This document shows, in pieces, positions 1 through 13,566 of a stretch of 64,000 nucleotides of DNA. Position 1 is the first letter of the stretch; each line of letters opens with the position of its first letter. This stretch comes from Eutypa lata (lineage: Eukaryota; Ascomycota; Sordariomycetes; Xylariales; Diatrypaceae). The notes below the pieces were generated by a model that saw nothing but the letters and a program-made list of their open reading frames with translations, was not told the origin of the DNA and did not search any database. The translations under genes were made by a program, and so were the position numbers. The stretch covers positions 2,790,001 to 2,854,000 of the forward strand of contig JAKULF010000004.1 in NCBI GenBank assembly GCA_022661535.1. The letters run 5' to 3'.

Positions 1-719
1 GAATGCGCTATATTCTATCAATAATGGCAGACCGGACCCTACAAACCAGCTAAGCGAGAGCATGTGATACTAGGCCCCCCGTGGAATTAGTAAATATATA
101 ACGTGTCGATCATGTCGTGAAGTGTCTTGAGCACTTGGCGTCCACTTCAATAATTGGGAAATCAACTATCCGCTAATTCCACTATATTTGCCTCTCGATC
201 ATTGACCAAGCCGTTGCAAGGAGGCTACCTGTGGACGATAATAAACTGTCGATGGTATTCAAGAAGCGCTTAACGGTAGATGTCCATAATTAAAATATAG
301 TAATATTATATTGCCAATTCTACATTCATAGACGACCTCCACCCGTCTTAATACAGGATATAAGAGTCCTGCCACGCATAACAGAAACAAATTTCTATTG
401 TTCTCCATACCCAAGCGGCTCTACACTACTAATGCATGCAAGCCGGGGAAGCCAAGAAGACGATCGGCCTTCGTTAACGGCGTTAAGGTTTCTGGGGATA
501 ATTACAAAGCGTCCGTTGAATCCAAAGTACCCAGGTAGGAAGAAAGGTGCACCGCAGCAATCTCAGTCCTTGCTAGATATATATTTATTCCTACCCATAC
601 CTTTTTCAACTCCCCCATTGCACTCACAACGGGATCCTCTGTCTATGTGTTGGATTTCTTGGATCGAAAGCGGGACTTGCCGAAATTCCTCTCCTGTCTA
701 ACTATTTAGTTTAACAAAA
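1..719. other. Intergenic, upstream of the MFS gene
   Basis: AT-rich spacer and presumed promoter/5' leader of the transporter that starts at 720. An 89-codon open frame at 432-701 has no recognisable domain and sits in what should be leader sequence. I see no other gene here. Confidence 0.5.
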
Positions 720-2865
720 ATGAATACCGACCTATCTCACCAAATCGCCAATGTCAATGGCAACGGCCTCGGCCTCATGGACCCCGAGAAGTTGCAAGAT
801 AATTCTATATCCTCCCCCGAGAATGAACAAGAGATGGCCGTGGAGGAAACGAGGAAAATAACGGGAGTTCGCGTAAGAACCCCGTTTAATCCAGGAAACA
901 CACCTATGTGTAAATTCCCTGGCCACTGACTCTTATAATCCAATTTAGTGGTTCCTCTTCGTGTTCAGTACGCTGACGAGTATATTTCTCCATTCTCTCG
1001 ATAACACGATTGTCGCCAATATCGTCCCTGTAAGTTTTTGGAGCCAAGGTCGGATGGATGGCATGTGACTTAGACGCTGACGAAGCTCACAAGATCATCG
1101 TCACGGATCTTGACGGCGTGAGCCAATTGGCTTGGCTATCAGTCGGGTACGTACGGTTCTCAGCTTACCTGTGGTTTTTTTTCCTAATGACTACTGATAA
1201 AACGCAATTTAGGTTCATGGTTGGCGGTATGGCCATGGTGCTTCCCTTCGGCAAACTCTACAGCGTTTATGACTCCAAATGGGTCTACGTCTACTCGACT
1301 ATCGTCTTCATGGCTGCCTCCGCACTATGCGGGGCTGCTCCTACCATGAAAGCCGAGATCGCTAGCCGTGTCTTTGCTGGTGCTGGGGGTAACGGCATGT
1401 ATTTTGGGCTGATTGCTCTGCTCTCGATTCACACCACCACCAAGGAGAGACCACAATATCTCAGTTACACGTAAGTGACACCGCCGTGTTTGAAGCATTG
1501 TATGCTAATACTCATCGTAGAGGTCTTTGCTGGGGTCTTGGGACTGTTCTCGGCCCGGTTGTCGGTGGTGGCTTTGCCTTGTGGGATTGGCGTTGGGGTT
1601 TTTACATCAACCTTCTTTTCGGAGCTATCCTGATGCCGGTGTACTTGTTCGTCATCCCGGCCTCACCACCTATGCCGGAAAAGACGCAGCTCGAAAAGCT
1701 GAAGTTGATTGACTGGGCGGGCTGGATCGTAAGCCTCGGGGCCATGATCACCATCGTTATGGCCATCAACTTCTCGGGTGTACTGTTCGACTGGAACAGC
1801 GGCTCGACTATTGCCCTGTTTGTCGTTTCTGGCGTTCTGTGGATCGCGTTCTTCTTGCAACAGCACTCTTGTTTCTTAACAACGAGAGAGAATCGCCTAC
1901 TTCCTATTCACCTGTACACCCAGAAGGCACCGGCTCTCCTATTCCTCGCGGCCTCCGCCGTTGCGGGGGTTGCTTACGTTTCAGTCTATTATATTCCTCT
2001 CTACGTTCAGTTCACCCGTGGAGATAGTGCCATCTACACGGCTGTTCGGCTGCTGCCTTACATCTGTCCCTTGATAGTTGCCATGCCATCGAGCGGCGCC
2101 TTCCTGAGTCGGTGGGGGTGGTATAAGCCAGTCTATATAATCGGTGCTATATTAGCGTTAGCTACCTCAATTTTGATGGGTGAGTTGATCCATATTTCGG
2201 AAGGGCAGCTCCATACATTCACACTACTAATCTTCACCTAGCACATTATGTCGACCTATTCACTGCAGTTGGCCCAATCTACGCAATCGAGTTCTTCCTC
2301 GGAGGCGGTACTGGCCTCTACACGCAATCCGCCTTTGCAGTAGTGCAGTCGATTTTGCCAGCTTCTGAAAGTGGGAACGGTCTTGCACTTATGATGATTG
2401 GTGCGGTATTTCCACGTCCCTAGTCGTCCTGCTCTAGTTAATCATGTCAACGGCGCTAACTTTCACAGCCCAGCTGAGTGGTATGACCTTCGGTCTTTCC
2501 ATCAGCGGTGCCGTATTTGTCAACATGGCTCAGAATGGACTCTACGAGGTACTTCCGCAGGTCCCCAAGGACCAGGTCGACCGGCTCGTTGCCGGCACTA
2601 CTAGCGGGCTTCTCACCACCTTGTCCCCGGAAGTTCAGACTGCCGCCCTCGAAGTCATTGTTTCTTCCTGGCAAAAGGTCTTCATCGTTGTGTATGTCGG
2701 CGCGGCCATCAGCTTGGCGTGTGCCATATTCTTCAAAGTACGTACACACATTACCTTTCCCTTATACCACACTAATTATACCTTTTAAACTAATTTTGTC
2801 CGTAGAACGGGAAAGCCAATCAAAAGTACGAAGAACCGACCTCTACTGCCAATACCACAAAATAA
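720..2865 (+). CDS. MFS multidrug-type transporter, DHA14 (14-TM) family, 8 exons
   Basis: Probable plasma-membrane proton antiporter that exports small molecules; the substrate is not predictable. Exons inferred from GT/AG sites with continuous frame: 720-872, 949-1029, 1094-1146, 1213-1470, 1521-2179, 2242-2400, 2469-2737 and 2806-2865, giving 563 residues, the usual length for the 14-TM class. A hydrophilic N-tail of about 50 residues precedes the first membrane span (WFLFVFSTLTSIFLHSLDNT). The LDNTIVA block and AWLSVGFMVGG, then GKLYSVYDSKWVY (degenerate motif A) and GLGTVLGPVVGG (antiporter motif C), are typical of TOXA/TRI12-like fungal exporters. The C-tail is short and hydrophilic. 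No biosynthetic gene adjoins it; the next gene downstream is a DJ-1-like protein on the same strand. Family assignment is firm, exon edges are good, physiological role is unknown. Confidence 0.88.
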
Positions 2866-3844
2866 ATAAGGCTGTGCATGAGATACCATTCAAGGGTCAG
2901 AAGTTTTTCTGCCTACATGTTATAGCATACTTCCTAAGTCTCGAGAAGCATTACGTCAGATAATGATAAAGAAGGTCGGAAAGACAAGGTGTTCCCTATG
3001 ATATTTTTGTGAACATATTAAACTCGTACAAACCCCCCAGCAAATAAAATATATCAGATACGTAGCACTTTGTCTTTATCTTATAGGAAGATGCAGGAAC
3101 TAGAGCTTTCCTATACTTATTCAATCTCTAATTATAATAGTTCATGATAGGTTATAATTATGTACAGCTAATACCAAGTAGATACTATATACCAATAAAA
3201 TCTCCTTCTTCCAAGGCCTTTTCATTTTAAAGTGAAGAAGAGAAAAAGATAGAAACAGGCTAATCCTCGAGCAAGTGATAGAACTCAACTGTGAAGCTCA
3301 AAGCTCATATAATACTGTTCTACGCCGTTCAGCATCGACTGGCTGGTAGACTAAGTGGTGGTGTACAAGCTCACAATTACCAGCTATGGGTCCATGGATC
3401 GAATCACCTTAAGGTGTGCAACCATGCTGGATGTCGTGATTGGGCTTAAACTCATTAGTAGTCACTGTGTCATCCCTAATTGAATGCTAGAGTTATACGA
3501 AGCGGTCAAGTCGGTAAATTAAGTGGGTCTTCCCGGTCTCGGCGCCGCTCTTGACAGCAATAACTATGGCTTGAGGGGGGAAAGATTCAGAAACAACTTA
3601 CTGAGAAAGTCTTTATGTCTAAATTCCCATATAACTACCTGGCATCAATCACTGTTCTTTTTTTGCATTAACCGTTTTTATATATTTACGCATATTACAG
3701 GCCGAGCCCCGAAGTCCGAAGTGCTTCGGAGAATACAATACCTAACTAGAATAAAAGGAATTCGCCGTGCGGCCGCACAGAAAGTCATTATCTAGATTCA
3801 ACAAGTTGCTGCTAATAGGTTAACCCTTTCAACTTGATATCAGG
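2866..3844. other. Intergenic, between the MFS and DJ-1-like genes
   Basis: AT-rich spacer of about 1 kb holding the transporter 3' UTR. It contains a pair of RNA polymerase III-like boxes at 3347-3406 (see findings). A 90-codon open frame at 3523-3795 has no recognisable domain. Confidence 0.4.
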
Positions 3845-4926
3845 ATGGCAGCCTCAAGCAGTACCAGTACCCCGCCTAAGAAGTTCGGCGTGGTCCTCTT
3901 CCCCGGGTTCCAGGCACTGGATGTCTTCGGGCCCCTGGACATCCTGAATCTCCTATCCAAGTACACTCCTCAGCTCGAACTATACATCCTATCCAAGACA
4001 CTATACCCGGTTCCGACCAAGGCCTACGTGAAGGGGTTCGAAATGTCACAGAGCGTCGTCCCTACTCACACCTTCGACAATGCCCCCGATGATATCGAGG
4101 TCCTACTCGTCCCAGGGGGTTTCGGCACCAGACAGCCTGACTTGGTAGAGTCAGCGGTAGACTTCGTCAAGTCTGCTTTCCCAAAGTTACGGTACCTCCT
4201 CACCGTCTGCACCGGTAGCGCACTGGTGGCAATGACCGGCCTTCTGGATGGGAAGCGCGCGACGTCGAACAAACGGGCGTTTTCGTGGGTAAGTCTGCCA
4301 TCCTTTTGGGTACTTCAAGCCGAACTATGGGGTTTCTAATCCTTTCTCCTAGGCGATGGCCCAAGGTCCAAACGTACAGTGGGTTCGGGAGGCACGGTGG
4401 GTGACCGATGAAAATATATGGTAACTAAGTCTCCGAGTTATTATTCCCCTTTATACGGCATACCTTCATAGAGCTTTGGATTGTCAACTGAATGCACTAC
4501 TTCTGAGACATGACATAAGCCTCTGAAGTCGCCATTAGGTCGTTTCCAAGTTCTTTAAAGAAGAAAGTAGCTAACTCCGAATATTGAAGGACTTCATCTG
4601 GGATTAGTGCGGGAATAGACATGACTTATGCGTTCGTATCGGAACACTATGGGGAAGATCTAGCCCAGGAGATTGCAGACAGGGCTGAGGTGAGTAACTC
4701 TCGGAGTTAATTTTGCCCCCATCTATCATATTTCTGGAGCGGATTTCTTTGTCCAAGGGAGTTGTCGCTCCTAGAACATGATTTAGACCTCCCCAATCAT
4801 CCGTATATTGTCTAGAAGGAGAAATAGCTAACCCGAGTGTTGCAGTATACCCGACAGAAGGATTCTACGGTTGACCCCTATGCTGAGCTCCCAGAAGCTA
4901 GCCGACTCAATGGCGAAAGGGATTAG
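3845..4926 (+). CDS. DJ-1/PfpI-family protein (glutamine amidotransferase-like fold), 4 exons
   Basis: Member of the DJ-1/PfpI superfamily; fungal relatives are annotated as isonitrile-hydratase-like or ThiJ/PfpI proteins, but the exact reaction cannot be read from sequence. Exons 3845-4288, 4353-4420, 4590-4689 and 4846-4926 join in frame to give 230 residues, a normal family length. Strand 1 reads KFGVVLFPGFQALDVFGPLD. The loop VLLVPGGFG lies near residue 90. The nucleophile-elbow segment LLTVCTGSALVA places the conserved cysteine at about residue 122, followed by the family-typical GLLDGKRATSNK. The C-terminal exons carry WTSSGISAGIDM, also characteristic. The ATG at 3845 follows a spliced-looking CT/AT-rich leader and begins a short Ser/Thr-rich N-tail. 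Likely cytosolic, with no targeting signal seen. Family call is firm. Confidence 0.87.
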
Positions 4927-7900
4927 TGGTATATTATATTGAGAAGAGAGTCTCCTCCCACACTCGGGCCTAACAAGTCCATAGCCTTCGAGTAACCCTG
5001 CAGGGATGTTGAAGGAGTCAACCTACTCGAGCTATTATAGTTTGAATGATACGGTCTATTAAAATTCTCAAGATATATAGTCCTCTACAATAAGCGGGAC
5101 CTCATATATCCTCTAGACATGCATGTTAGCAACATAAGCTTTAAACTTCTGAAGGTACCCTCGAACTTTAACGACTATAGAGCAATACTGCCTCTTAAAG
5201 GAAATTTCATATAGGATTGTTAATTGGGGGTGAATCTGGTTACCGGTTAATAGATTACAATATTACTAAGATTGCAAATGCACTTTGGATTTGAAACTAT
5301 ATGAATATTATCGTCTATGAGCTATATCTTTTAGGTGACTCTCTATTACATGTTCTTAACTATTTTGATTCGAGCCCTAGATTGTATATAACCTTTACCT
5401 CCACCTTTGTTAATGACTTCCCCCTTTGTCTACAATTACTGATGTACTAACCAATTTATTTCTTTAATTGTAGGAACGCAGGTTATTGTGATCCAATCTC
5501 TATTATGCTTAGTTCAGGCCCTGGGGAGAAGGAAGGAAGGAAGATTTAAGGTACGTTTGCTCGACCAAGTTCCGTGGCAGATTAGCCTTGGTCTCATGTT
5601 ATACATAACAACTAAACAGTCAATGTAATAAAAAATATCCGCTAAGGCTAGAGTTCGAGAATTGGGTGATATTTAAATACTTCTTGTCTCAATCGTAATG
5701 TACTCCCTTATCTATAGACGAATTTTCTTCTGGTCTATTGAGCATGGAGTTATTAAAACACCCTGGTATGTAACTTCTATCCGGTTACTTTGAAATATCA
5801 GACCCGAATGCTTATCCTACTAAAACACCACTTAACATTAGGAACGAGAAAAACAAAATCAGGTGTAAGAGCTCCATCCTTCAGCTCCAATTAGCATGGC
5901 CACACTTAAATCTCTTGTCAAGCAACTGGACTATTCTGACACTAGTCAGTATGATACTATATAGCAGATCTATATAATAAGAGAAGGAATTCCATGACGA
6001 TAAAGCAGAGTGTTAATAGTTGAGTGTGTTACATCCGTCACATCCGCGTGAAGTAACTCAGACTCAAAGTTAGCTGCTGTCATAGCGAGACTGAGTTGGC
6101 ATGAAGTCTGAAAGAGACGCATGCACTTCAGGCGATACAATCTATTACGAGCCTGAGGCATTCTACAGTTGCTTATCTATTTTCAATGAGGTGTATCGTG
6201 GGCCATAAAAAGGGGCTCAGGGGGAGCAGAGGCTTCACAATTCGGGTACAGCATTTTCTTACACCCATTGGAAAATGAATACAGTTGTTCTACGTAGATA
6301 CCAGTGCATGAATCTTAGAGGTATGGCTGTAAGGAAGATAAGGTGCACCTGTGGTGTCTCTTGTCTCCAACCATATCGTCGCTGGTCAAGAGTGAATAAT
6401 GATATCTATACATACTGGCTAGGACTACAAATGTATAAGATCAATACACGTTTCAGACGCGCAAATCTTAGACGAACGAGATATATATCTTCGCTGGCAA
6501 CATTTATTCACGGCTAGGATCGAGCAAGAATGAGAATCCAATGCTGATTATAGCGTTGAAGTGCGATTGCGTGTATGTACTTAGGCAGTTCGAGCGCTAC
6601 TAACTGAACGTTCGATGTTTTGACGCACAACTATGTACTACGTACGCAGAACCACTTAGCCACGCGTCTCCGGGCCAGTACCCCTAAATCCACATAGACC
6701 TTAGAAAAATTCACTTCAAGTGAATACATAGTTCTATGTAAAATAAGAAGAGGAAAGGGAAATTTGGTTACCGGGCTCTCTACCAGTTCGAAGATGAGCT
6801 CGTCTAACTTCAACAGTGCCGATGAGATGATGACAGACGCCCAAACGTGTGATGCAGTAGTGTCAACCACATACAACACAAGTGTGGCTGATGCCGGCGG
6901 CGATTCTTAAGCGATCAGGCATTAGAGCGCAGTGTCGCGGATCATCTATGTTAACTTCCCTATCGAGCCCCCTGCCCCCCTGTATGTGATGGCTTATAGA
7001 ACCAGCAGATCGGCCCCCATACTGCTACAGCCCATTACATAGTCTTTGCGTAAGGCTGGGCTGATCGATAATTGGGTGGAGTTGTTTAATTTGAAGATCT
7101 CGAAGCAGGATTAACAAACCGCCTTTCAGAATCGCCACGTTACCTATCACATCGTGCGCGGTGGTGCGGTGCGGCGGCGGCGGCGAATAGTTATTTTAAG
7201 CTCACCGCCGGCGCAATTCGCGTCAGCGTGTGCGCGCTTTGCTCGGCTGGGTTGGGTGCCGTGTTGATGAAAAAGCCTGTTTGTTATTACTACATAGGAG
7301 CTGAACTGTATGTATGCTCCATAATGTAACTCTGCTTTTCCAGCAACGTGGGCCAAATAAGGCCTTAACGCAGCTAATGCCAGGAACCTGATGAACTGGC
7401 TCATGTCTTCCAATGGGATCGGAGAGTGGTGAAAAGAGCTAGGATATGGCATATAGCTTTCTTGCGGGGATACTGGGGGTATCGGGAAGCGAGGTGCGAG
7501 TATTCGGCTGTATGTACGTACATAGATGGGTGCTGCGTATTCTCATATGCGCTCATCTGTATCGAAGAAAATCCGAAAACGTCCAACGTCCCCCCCCGTC
7601 TTGTAGCGATCTATTGAGTAAGGGGTGGGTACTGATCCTCGGCGGGTATGAGATCTTTTTGGCTTCGTCTCCGTGGGCCGCCAGGATCGCATTCAAGGAA
7701 TTCGATCAATGATGACTGCATTGTACATAACCTACATGGGTTGGATTAAAGTGCCCGGGCTTGTTGACCTGCTTGCTTGCCGAGTCTCGGCTGTTTACAC
7801 CTCAAAAAACTACTCCCCCGTCTCGACATTGTACATATTAACCAACATCATTGTTGTTTTGATGGAAGCTTCATCTACACTCAAGGATGCAAGTTCATTA

Positions 7901-8265
7901 GAAGCTCTGGCTGTCATGTATTCTGGAAGCAATGTATGAAAAGAAAACATATCACTAGACTACAGAGAAAGAGCTCTGTTGGCGGAGCCTTATTCGTTTC
8001 TAGGATGTAGGTACTTACTTACGTCAGGAGGGTCAAGGTCCCATCAAACAGACCCCACGATCTTCTTTCCAGGGCTTTGCCAGGATATTTAAATCGGAAT
8101 TGGCCATCTCTAATCCGTACCAGTGTGATCGGCCCGGAGCATCTAGCCCGCCCCTGCTTTTGAATTAATCCAAATTGGAAAAGATATATTCTGAAAGCAA
8201 GCGTATGAGGGCAGGGTATCTATGTAAGATTATACATAATAGTTGTATCTACATAGGCAAGGTGT

Positions 8266-8290
8266 GGCAAGATGGCAAGATGGCAAGATG
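8266..8290. repeat. Short tandem repeat, GGCAAGAT unit x3
   Basis: Three near-perfect copies of the 8-bp unit GGCAAGAT in the gene-free interval, read directly from the sequence. Confidence 0.7.
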
Positions 8291-9152
8291 GAAAACAGAG
8301 TTCGATGAAAGGAAATAGATTGTTCCGCCTGGCAAGTTTAGACCCATCAACTTAGTTAGGTACCTACTGTCTCTATTAAGTGGAGGATCTGGAGAAAGAA
8401 TTAACCAAACAAAACTTATCTGATACGCGTTCCTGACCTAAGCTTGTATCTATACGTGTATTCTTAAACCTTTAGTTAATGTGTATCGTACTTAGGGTGA
8501 AAAAGGGGGTGGAGGAGCGCATGTTATTAGTGAGTGATATTCCTTTACAATCACGTACATAACTACATGTGAATGAGAGCTGTTGGTCGCGGCCTTTCCC
8601 GCTTCTCACAGATTGCTCGAGTTAAGCGGGATGTGGGGAGCAGGGGAGTTACTGAATCTTGGGACTGGAGGCTAGTAAATAGTTATCTAGGAGCCTCCCT
8701 GCCTCCTTACTCGAATAATCATATCCACGTATGTCGTAGCCAGTATAATTTTGGCTTTAAAGGCGATCAAGGTAAGGATAATACATGATGAGATACGAAG
8801 TAGATATCAGAATATTTACTGGTAATGGCCCTGTGAGAATGTGTGTTAAGTTATGTATGTCTATGTATTCTTAATGTAGTATGGTGCGGTGTCCCACTTC
8901 CAAAGGGCTATATGTATGCAAGTAAGCATGTATGTTTCTCCTTGCTACATTGAAATAGAGGAAAATCCATTCCCAGCTACGGATCGAAGATCGAACAAAC
9001 AGCGTTAAATCCGATAACCACCCACTGCCATTTTCAGTGTTGCATAATTGTTTGTAGTATCTGTCTTGCTGTATATACTACGTACAGAGATAGGAGTTCA
9101 GGATAACACGAATTTTGCTCTCGTAGCTCACGTGTACACAATGAATACTTAT

Positions 9153-9276
9153 CAAGCTGTTGACAAAATAATTGTCATAGCCCCGGACTTCGCACTGTGC
9201 AAATACAGGCAAATGAGGAGTCAAAATACGTGTAGTACAGTGCGGGGGCTATGACATTTTTTTTGTCAACAGCTTG
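9153..9276. mobile_element. MITE-like element, copy 1 (124 bp, long TIRs, 5-bp TSD)
   Basis: The ends CAAGCTGTTGACAAAA and its complement TTTTGTCAACAGCTTG are inverted, and the pairing continues inward through TGTCATAGCCCC to about 40 bp per arm. The left arm carries a small insertion. The element is flanked by the direct duplication CTTAT (9148-9152 and 9277-9281), as expected from transposition. There is no coding capacity, so it must have been mobilised in trans. A diverged second copy lies at 28600-28725. A 5-bp duplication does not fit the TA-specific Tc1/mariner/Fot1 group; I do not assign a superfamily. Confidence 0.8.
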
Positions 9277-12200
9277 CTTATGTATAGATTTATCAAGATA
9301 CACATGTAATGAAGGGTTGGTATTTCTGCTATCGCGCTTGATTGGTGCCGCGTGGATTAATTGCTGTTTGACCACAAGGCGCGTCGCGCTAGGAGTCGAA
9401 GATCTAAGTCTGCGGAGCCCCTAAATATGGTGTGTTCTTGGCTGACGGAATGTGTATGGTGGCGTTGACTTAGTGTAATTGTTCGCTGTCTTTGTTAACT
9501 TACGAAGCAACGAAGCTCACTTAAACAAATACTTATCAGGTGTAGTTGCTTTCTGGAAAGAAGATTCTGCATCGCGAACATTTCCATATCTACTTTGACC
9601 TTTTGAGTTTCAATTCTTAAAAAAAGAAAAGCGATGAATTTTATAAAGAAACAGGTAAGTTGGCTGGTTGGGTGATATCTAGGTATGAAGAGGAGAAAAA
9701 ACATTACATACCTAGATGCGTCATTGTCTACATGTATCTACTTAGGTTATTACCTACGTAGGTAGGGTTGGCGTAAGCAAATCAGACCATGTTACTTTCC
9801 ATGCTGCCATGCATAACTGGCACATAACTTCGTACATAATACTAGATCAATCAACAATCGCATATACGAAATAGTTATACGAAAAAAAATAATTTTGAAC
9901 TGGAACAAGTTATAAACAAGGTAGACATAATAAGAAAACTCTATGTACATACTATAACTCAATGTATACATAGTTATATTCTAAACGCCCCGCCGTCCGA
10001 TGCAGGCATTGTGATCAGCACCAGCCGGACAGGATGCATACTTCGTAGATATTGATTTAAGCTTATCAAGAAGATTGAGCGCGGGAATAATCTGACAGGA
10101 TCGCAACTCATTTTGGCATCAGGCAATCAGAAACATGAATTAAGCTGACACATGGCTCATCACGATTTCGGTCTTGGTTTTTCTCCTATGTATGTAGTAT
10201 GCAGTATGTACTGTAGGCACATCATCCATAGTTGCCCAAGTTGCCCTTGTTGCCCTTCTCGGTACTCGTGCATTCATAACACTGTATGTTGAGAATAATC
10301 CGAACAGTGTTCCCTTTTTCTCTGTCATTAATTTCCCCTTTTCCAAGTTTTTCTTTGCTGGAAGAAAAGCAGGCAGTGCTGAGCTAGGTACATAGTTAGG
10401 TAGTTCTGTCTTGGACAGACGAGCACCTACTGCATGGACCCCTGCTTACCGTGTAGCCCGTGGTTCCGCGAGCTCGACTTTTGCGTCCCCCCCTCCCCTG
10501 TGCATTTTCTAACCCCACTCTCCGGACCTTCGGATAGCTCTGGATACGAATAATTACCGCCTGACATTCAGTCTAGAATCGGATCTATTTGTGAGCATGT
10601 CCCTGCCTACACAACAAGAACGAATGTTGCAGTTTGGATGTTATATCTTATGTGCATTTCCTGTTATACGTGTACGGGATGTGCGGACCCAATAGCCACG
10701 CACGCCTTATGGGAAGTGTGTAGTTGCTTCTTATACTCATCTTCTTACCTGCTGTAAGTAAATACCTCCCCAGGTATGTCCCAGACTTGACTGTCAGCCT
10801 GCTTTCCTTGGGTACCTAATATGTACTTACATACATAGGTAGGTAGACTGTATATGCGCGTCCCAGGTTTTCTGCCAAAAGCGTATGAACAAGGACGGCC
10901 CATGTAGGGCAATGCAGTGGCAAATCAACAATTAACAAATGATAATCGTAATCTTTGGGATAGGAGTTACACGACTTAGAGACGACGACACCAACGATAT
11001 AGATGATACGACATGGCGTCTCTCAGGGCGGTTGATATTGACGAGTTCTCTATCGCGTGATTAAGCAGAGGGGCGGGTTAGAACCAAAATATTTTAGTAC
11101 CAAGACGTCACAGCATACCGTAACGGCACATTCAAACTTTCGGAAACTTTTTTTGGTTGCAAAGTCTCACGACTATAAGGCTACATATGTAATATACATA
11201 TATGCATTCATTGGACATGTCCGATGGAAGTTCGGGGGCTCGGGCATTTTGCATAAGACCGGCCGGTAGCGCGGAGGGGTCTCCGCCTCTATAGACATGG
11301 AAGAAGAAACCTTGTCTTCTTGTATGTACCTCGGCTTTTTGAGTATAGTTATTATGATATTCCACGGTATAGCAACTGAGAAAAAAATTCAAGAAGTCAT
11401 ATATCTACTAGGTAGAAGAGTACATATCATCTTGATCCTATCTGTTCTAGTCAGTTCTAGTTTAGTAAAGCCTACCCGACATAGTGATCTCCACCTAGAA
11501 ACATCTATTTATGTACCTAGTCTCTAGTCAATGATCGCCCGTCCCCCTGTCTGTCGAGATGCGAGCGAGATCTACTCCGTGCTCTTTAAATGAAAATGCT
11601 CTTGGTTTGCGCAATGAAATGTAACTCTTGCATACCTACAGCTCACATACGCAGCCTTGTGCTCGATCCGACAGATAGTTTTACACGATGAGCTATATAC
11701 ATGTAGGTAGATACGAATTGGATGTTGATTGAGGTAAAATAGCAAGACTGTCATACTACTGTGGAAAAAGTCCCGGCAAGCGCCACGCGTTCTGCAAATT
11801 TACTTAGGTACCTAGGTAGTTTCGTTGTTTTTAATTGGACCACCTACGCCACTGTATATGTACGTAGCACATTCAACGGGATATGCTAGGAAGATCGGTA
11901 TTCACAATAATTATTTTGATAAGCGCTGGTTTGTCTGTTCTTGTTTATAATTGCATTTATTTAAATGTACTCATCCTGAGTTTAACTTCATAAAATGTCA
12001 TTAGTTTTGATGGATAAGTTCTGCTGTACCAATTTACATTTAATGCTGTACGGGTTTTGATATTTTTATTTAATGCATTGCTTTTGGTGTTATTGGTAAA
12101 GACTGGCCTGCCTGCCTGCTTACCTAGATATGTACTACGTACATAGAACTTACCACTTCATCGTTAGCCACATATAGGTATTAACTAATAAAACTAACGT

Positions 12201-13480
12201 CGGCCCGGGGAAGAAGAAAGAGAAGAAGAAAAAAAACACCGAGTATATATGTAGATAAGGGCAGGTTCCGAATAACAACTAGATGAAAGGAGGCTATGCT
12301 GATGGCGATTTGCAAGGTATATTAAATACTTCCCCTGAGATCCTGTATCTCATGAATGTTCGCGGTCTTCAATCAAAATTAACGCGATGCTTCACTATCC
12401 AATATATGTAAGGGGTTTAAGTGAGATAGTTGGAATTGGATGAAACGAAATGTTAACATAACCACATAGATACTTCGTGTAAACACAGGTGCTGTAATAT
12501 TGGGTGGCATTTAGGTTAGGTCAGATCAGGGACCAGTTGAAAAGGTGGACGGACATACATAGGGCATTCCCCCCTAGCAGCCTAGCAGCCTACTGTAGGT
12601 ACATAGCTAATAGGCACTGCCTTCCTTCGTTTTAATCTTCAAACCAGCTCCGGCCGGCGAGCACCGTGTGGGGTCGTATCTACCAGCCGGTCTTTCTCGA
12701 AGTTCTGGTCGCGTCCATGCAATTCTCACCCACCCACTTTAATAACATTGAAATCTTGTACTTGATAGGTACCATGCAACAGTTAAATGGACACTTTCGG
12801 CTTCCCATGGTGCCATGCTGCTGGAGCCTAACACTAATGCTACTGCATACTACTACATACAGTACATACCTACGATATGCATCCATGGATACATATGTAG
12901 TTACTGCATACATGAACAGGTAATAAATATTTAGTTCCCTGTCTTAACTAAAGATTTGCCAAAAGTAAAGCTTTAAGTTCTGTCTGAATAACATCGCTTA
13001 ATTTAACTTGCCTACTATATAAAAATTAAATAGACCATTTTCACAATATATGAAGAGGAAAATGCAGGTTTGTCTTTATCCAGATATTACTGTTTACGGC
13101 AACTGTACATTAGTCACCCAGAGTCATTTTGACTTAAAAAGTCGAGCAGGGAACTCTATTTTAATCCAAATCGTGCATCGGTAACGTGCGGGTCTCAAGA
13201 AGTTACTTGGTTATCCTAACAAGTTACGTCAGGAATAAATGTACTCTAGACACGGTATGATACGTAGACCCATAGCGGAATCCACACACATTCAAGGGGG
13301 ATTTACCAGTCAGACGTCTCCTCTCGGAAGACTGTCGACTGTCCTCCCAATCACGCTCTTCCCGCACCCACTCTAACATGTATTTCTGCCCATTGCTTGA
13401 TTACGCATGTTCCGTCTAAACAGGTTACTCTACTACATACAACATACATACCTACCTAACTAGTTACATCTATCAGGTAA

Positions 13481-13566
13481 CTATTGTATGTATGTATGCG
13501 CTGCACGCTGCAGGATAGGTACAATACAGCATAGAGAACTGGAGACCTACATACATACATCCATAC
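13481..13566. repeat. Inverted GTATGTATG / CATACATAC tracts
   Basis: A GTATGTATGTATG run near 13485-13498 faces CATACATACATCCATACAT near 13550-13568, able to form an imperfect hairpin. Low-complexity tetranucleotide sequence inside the gene-free interval. Confidence 0.5.
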
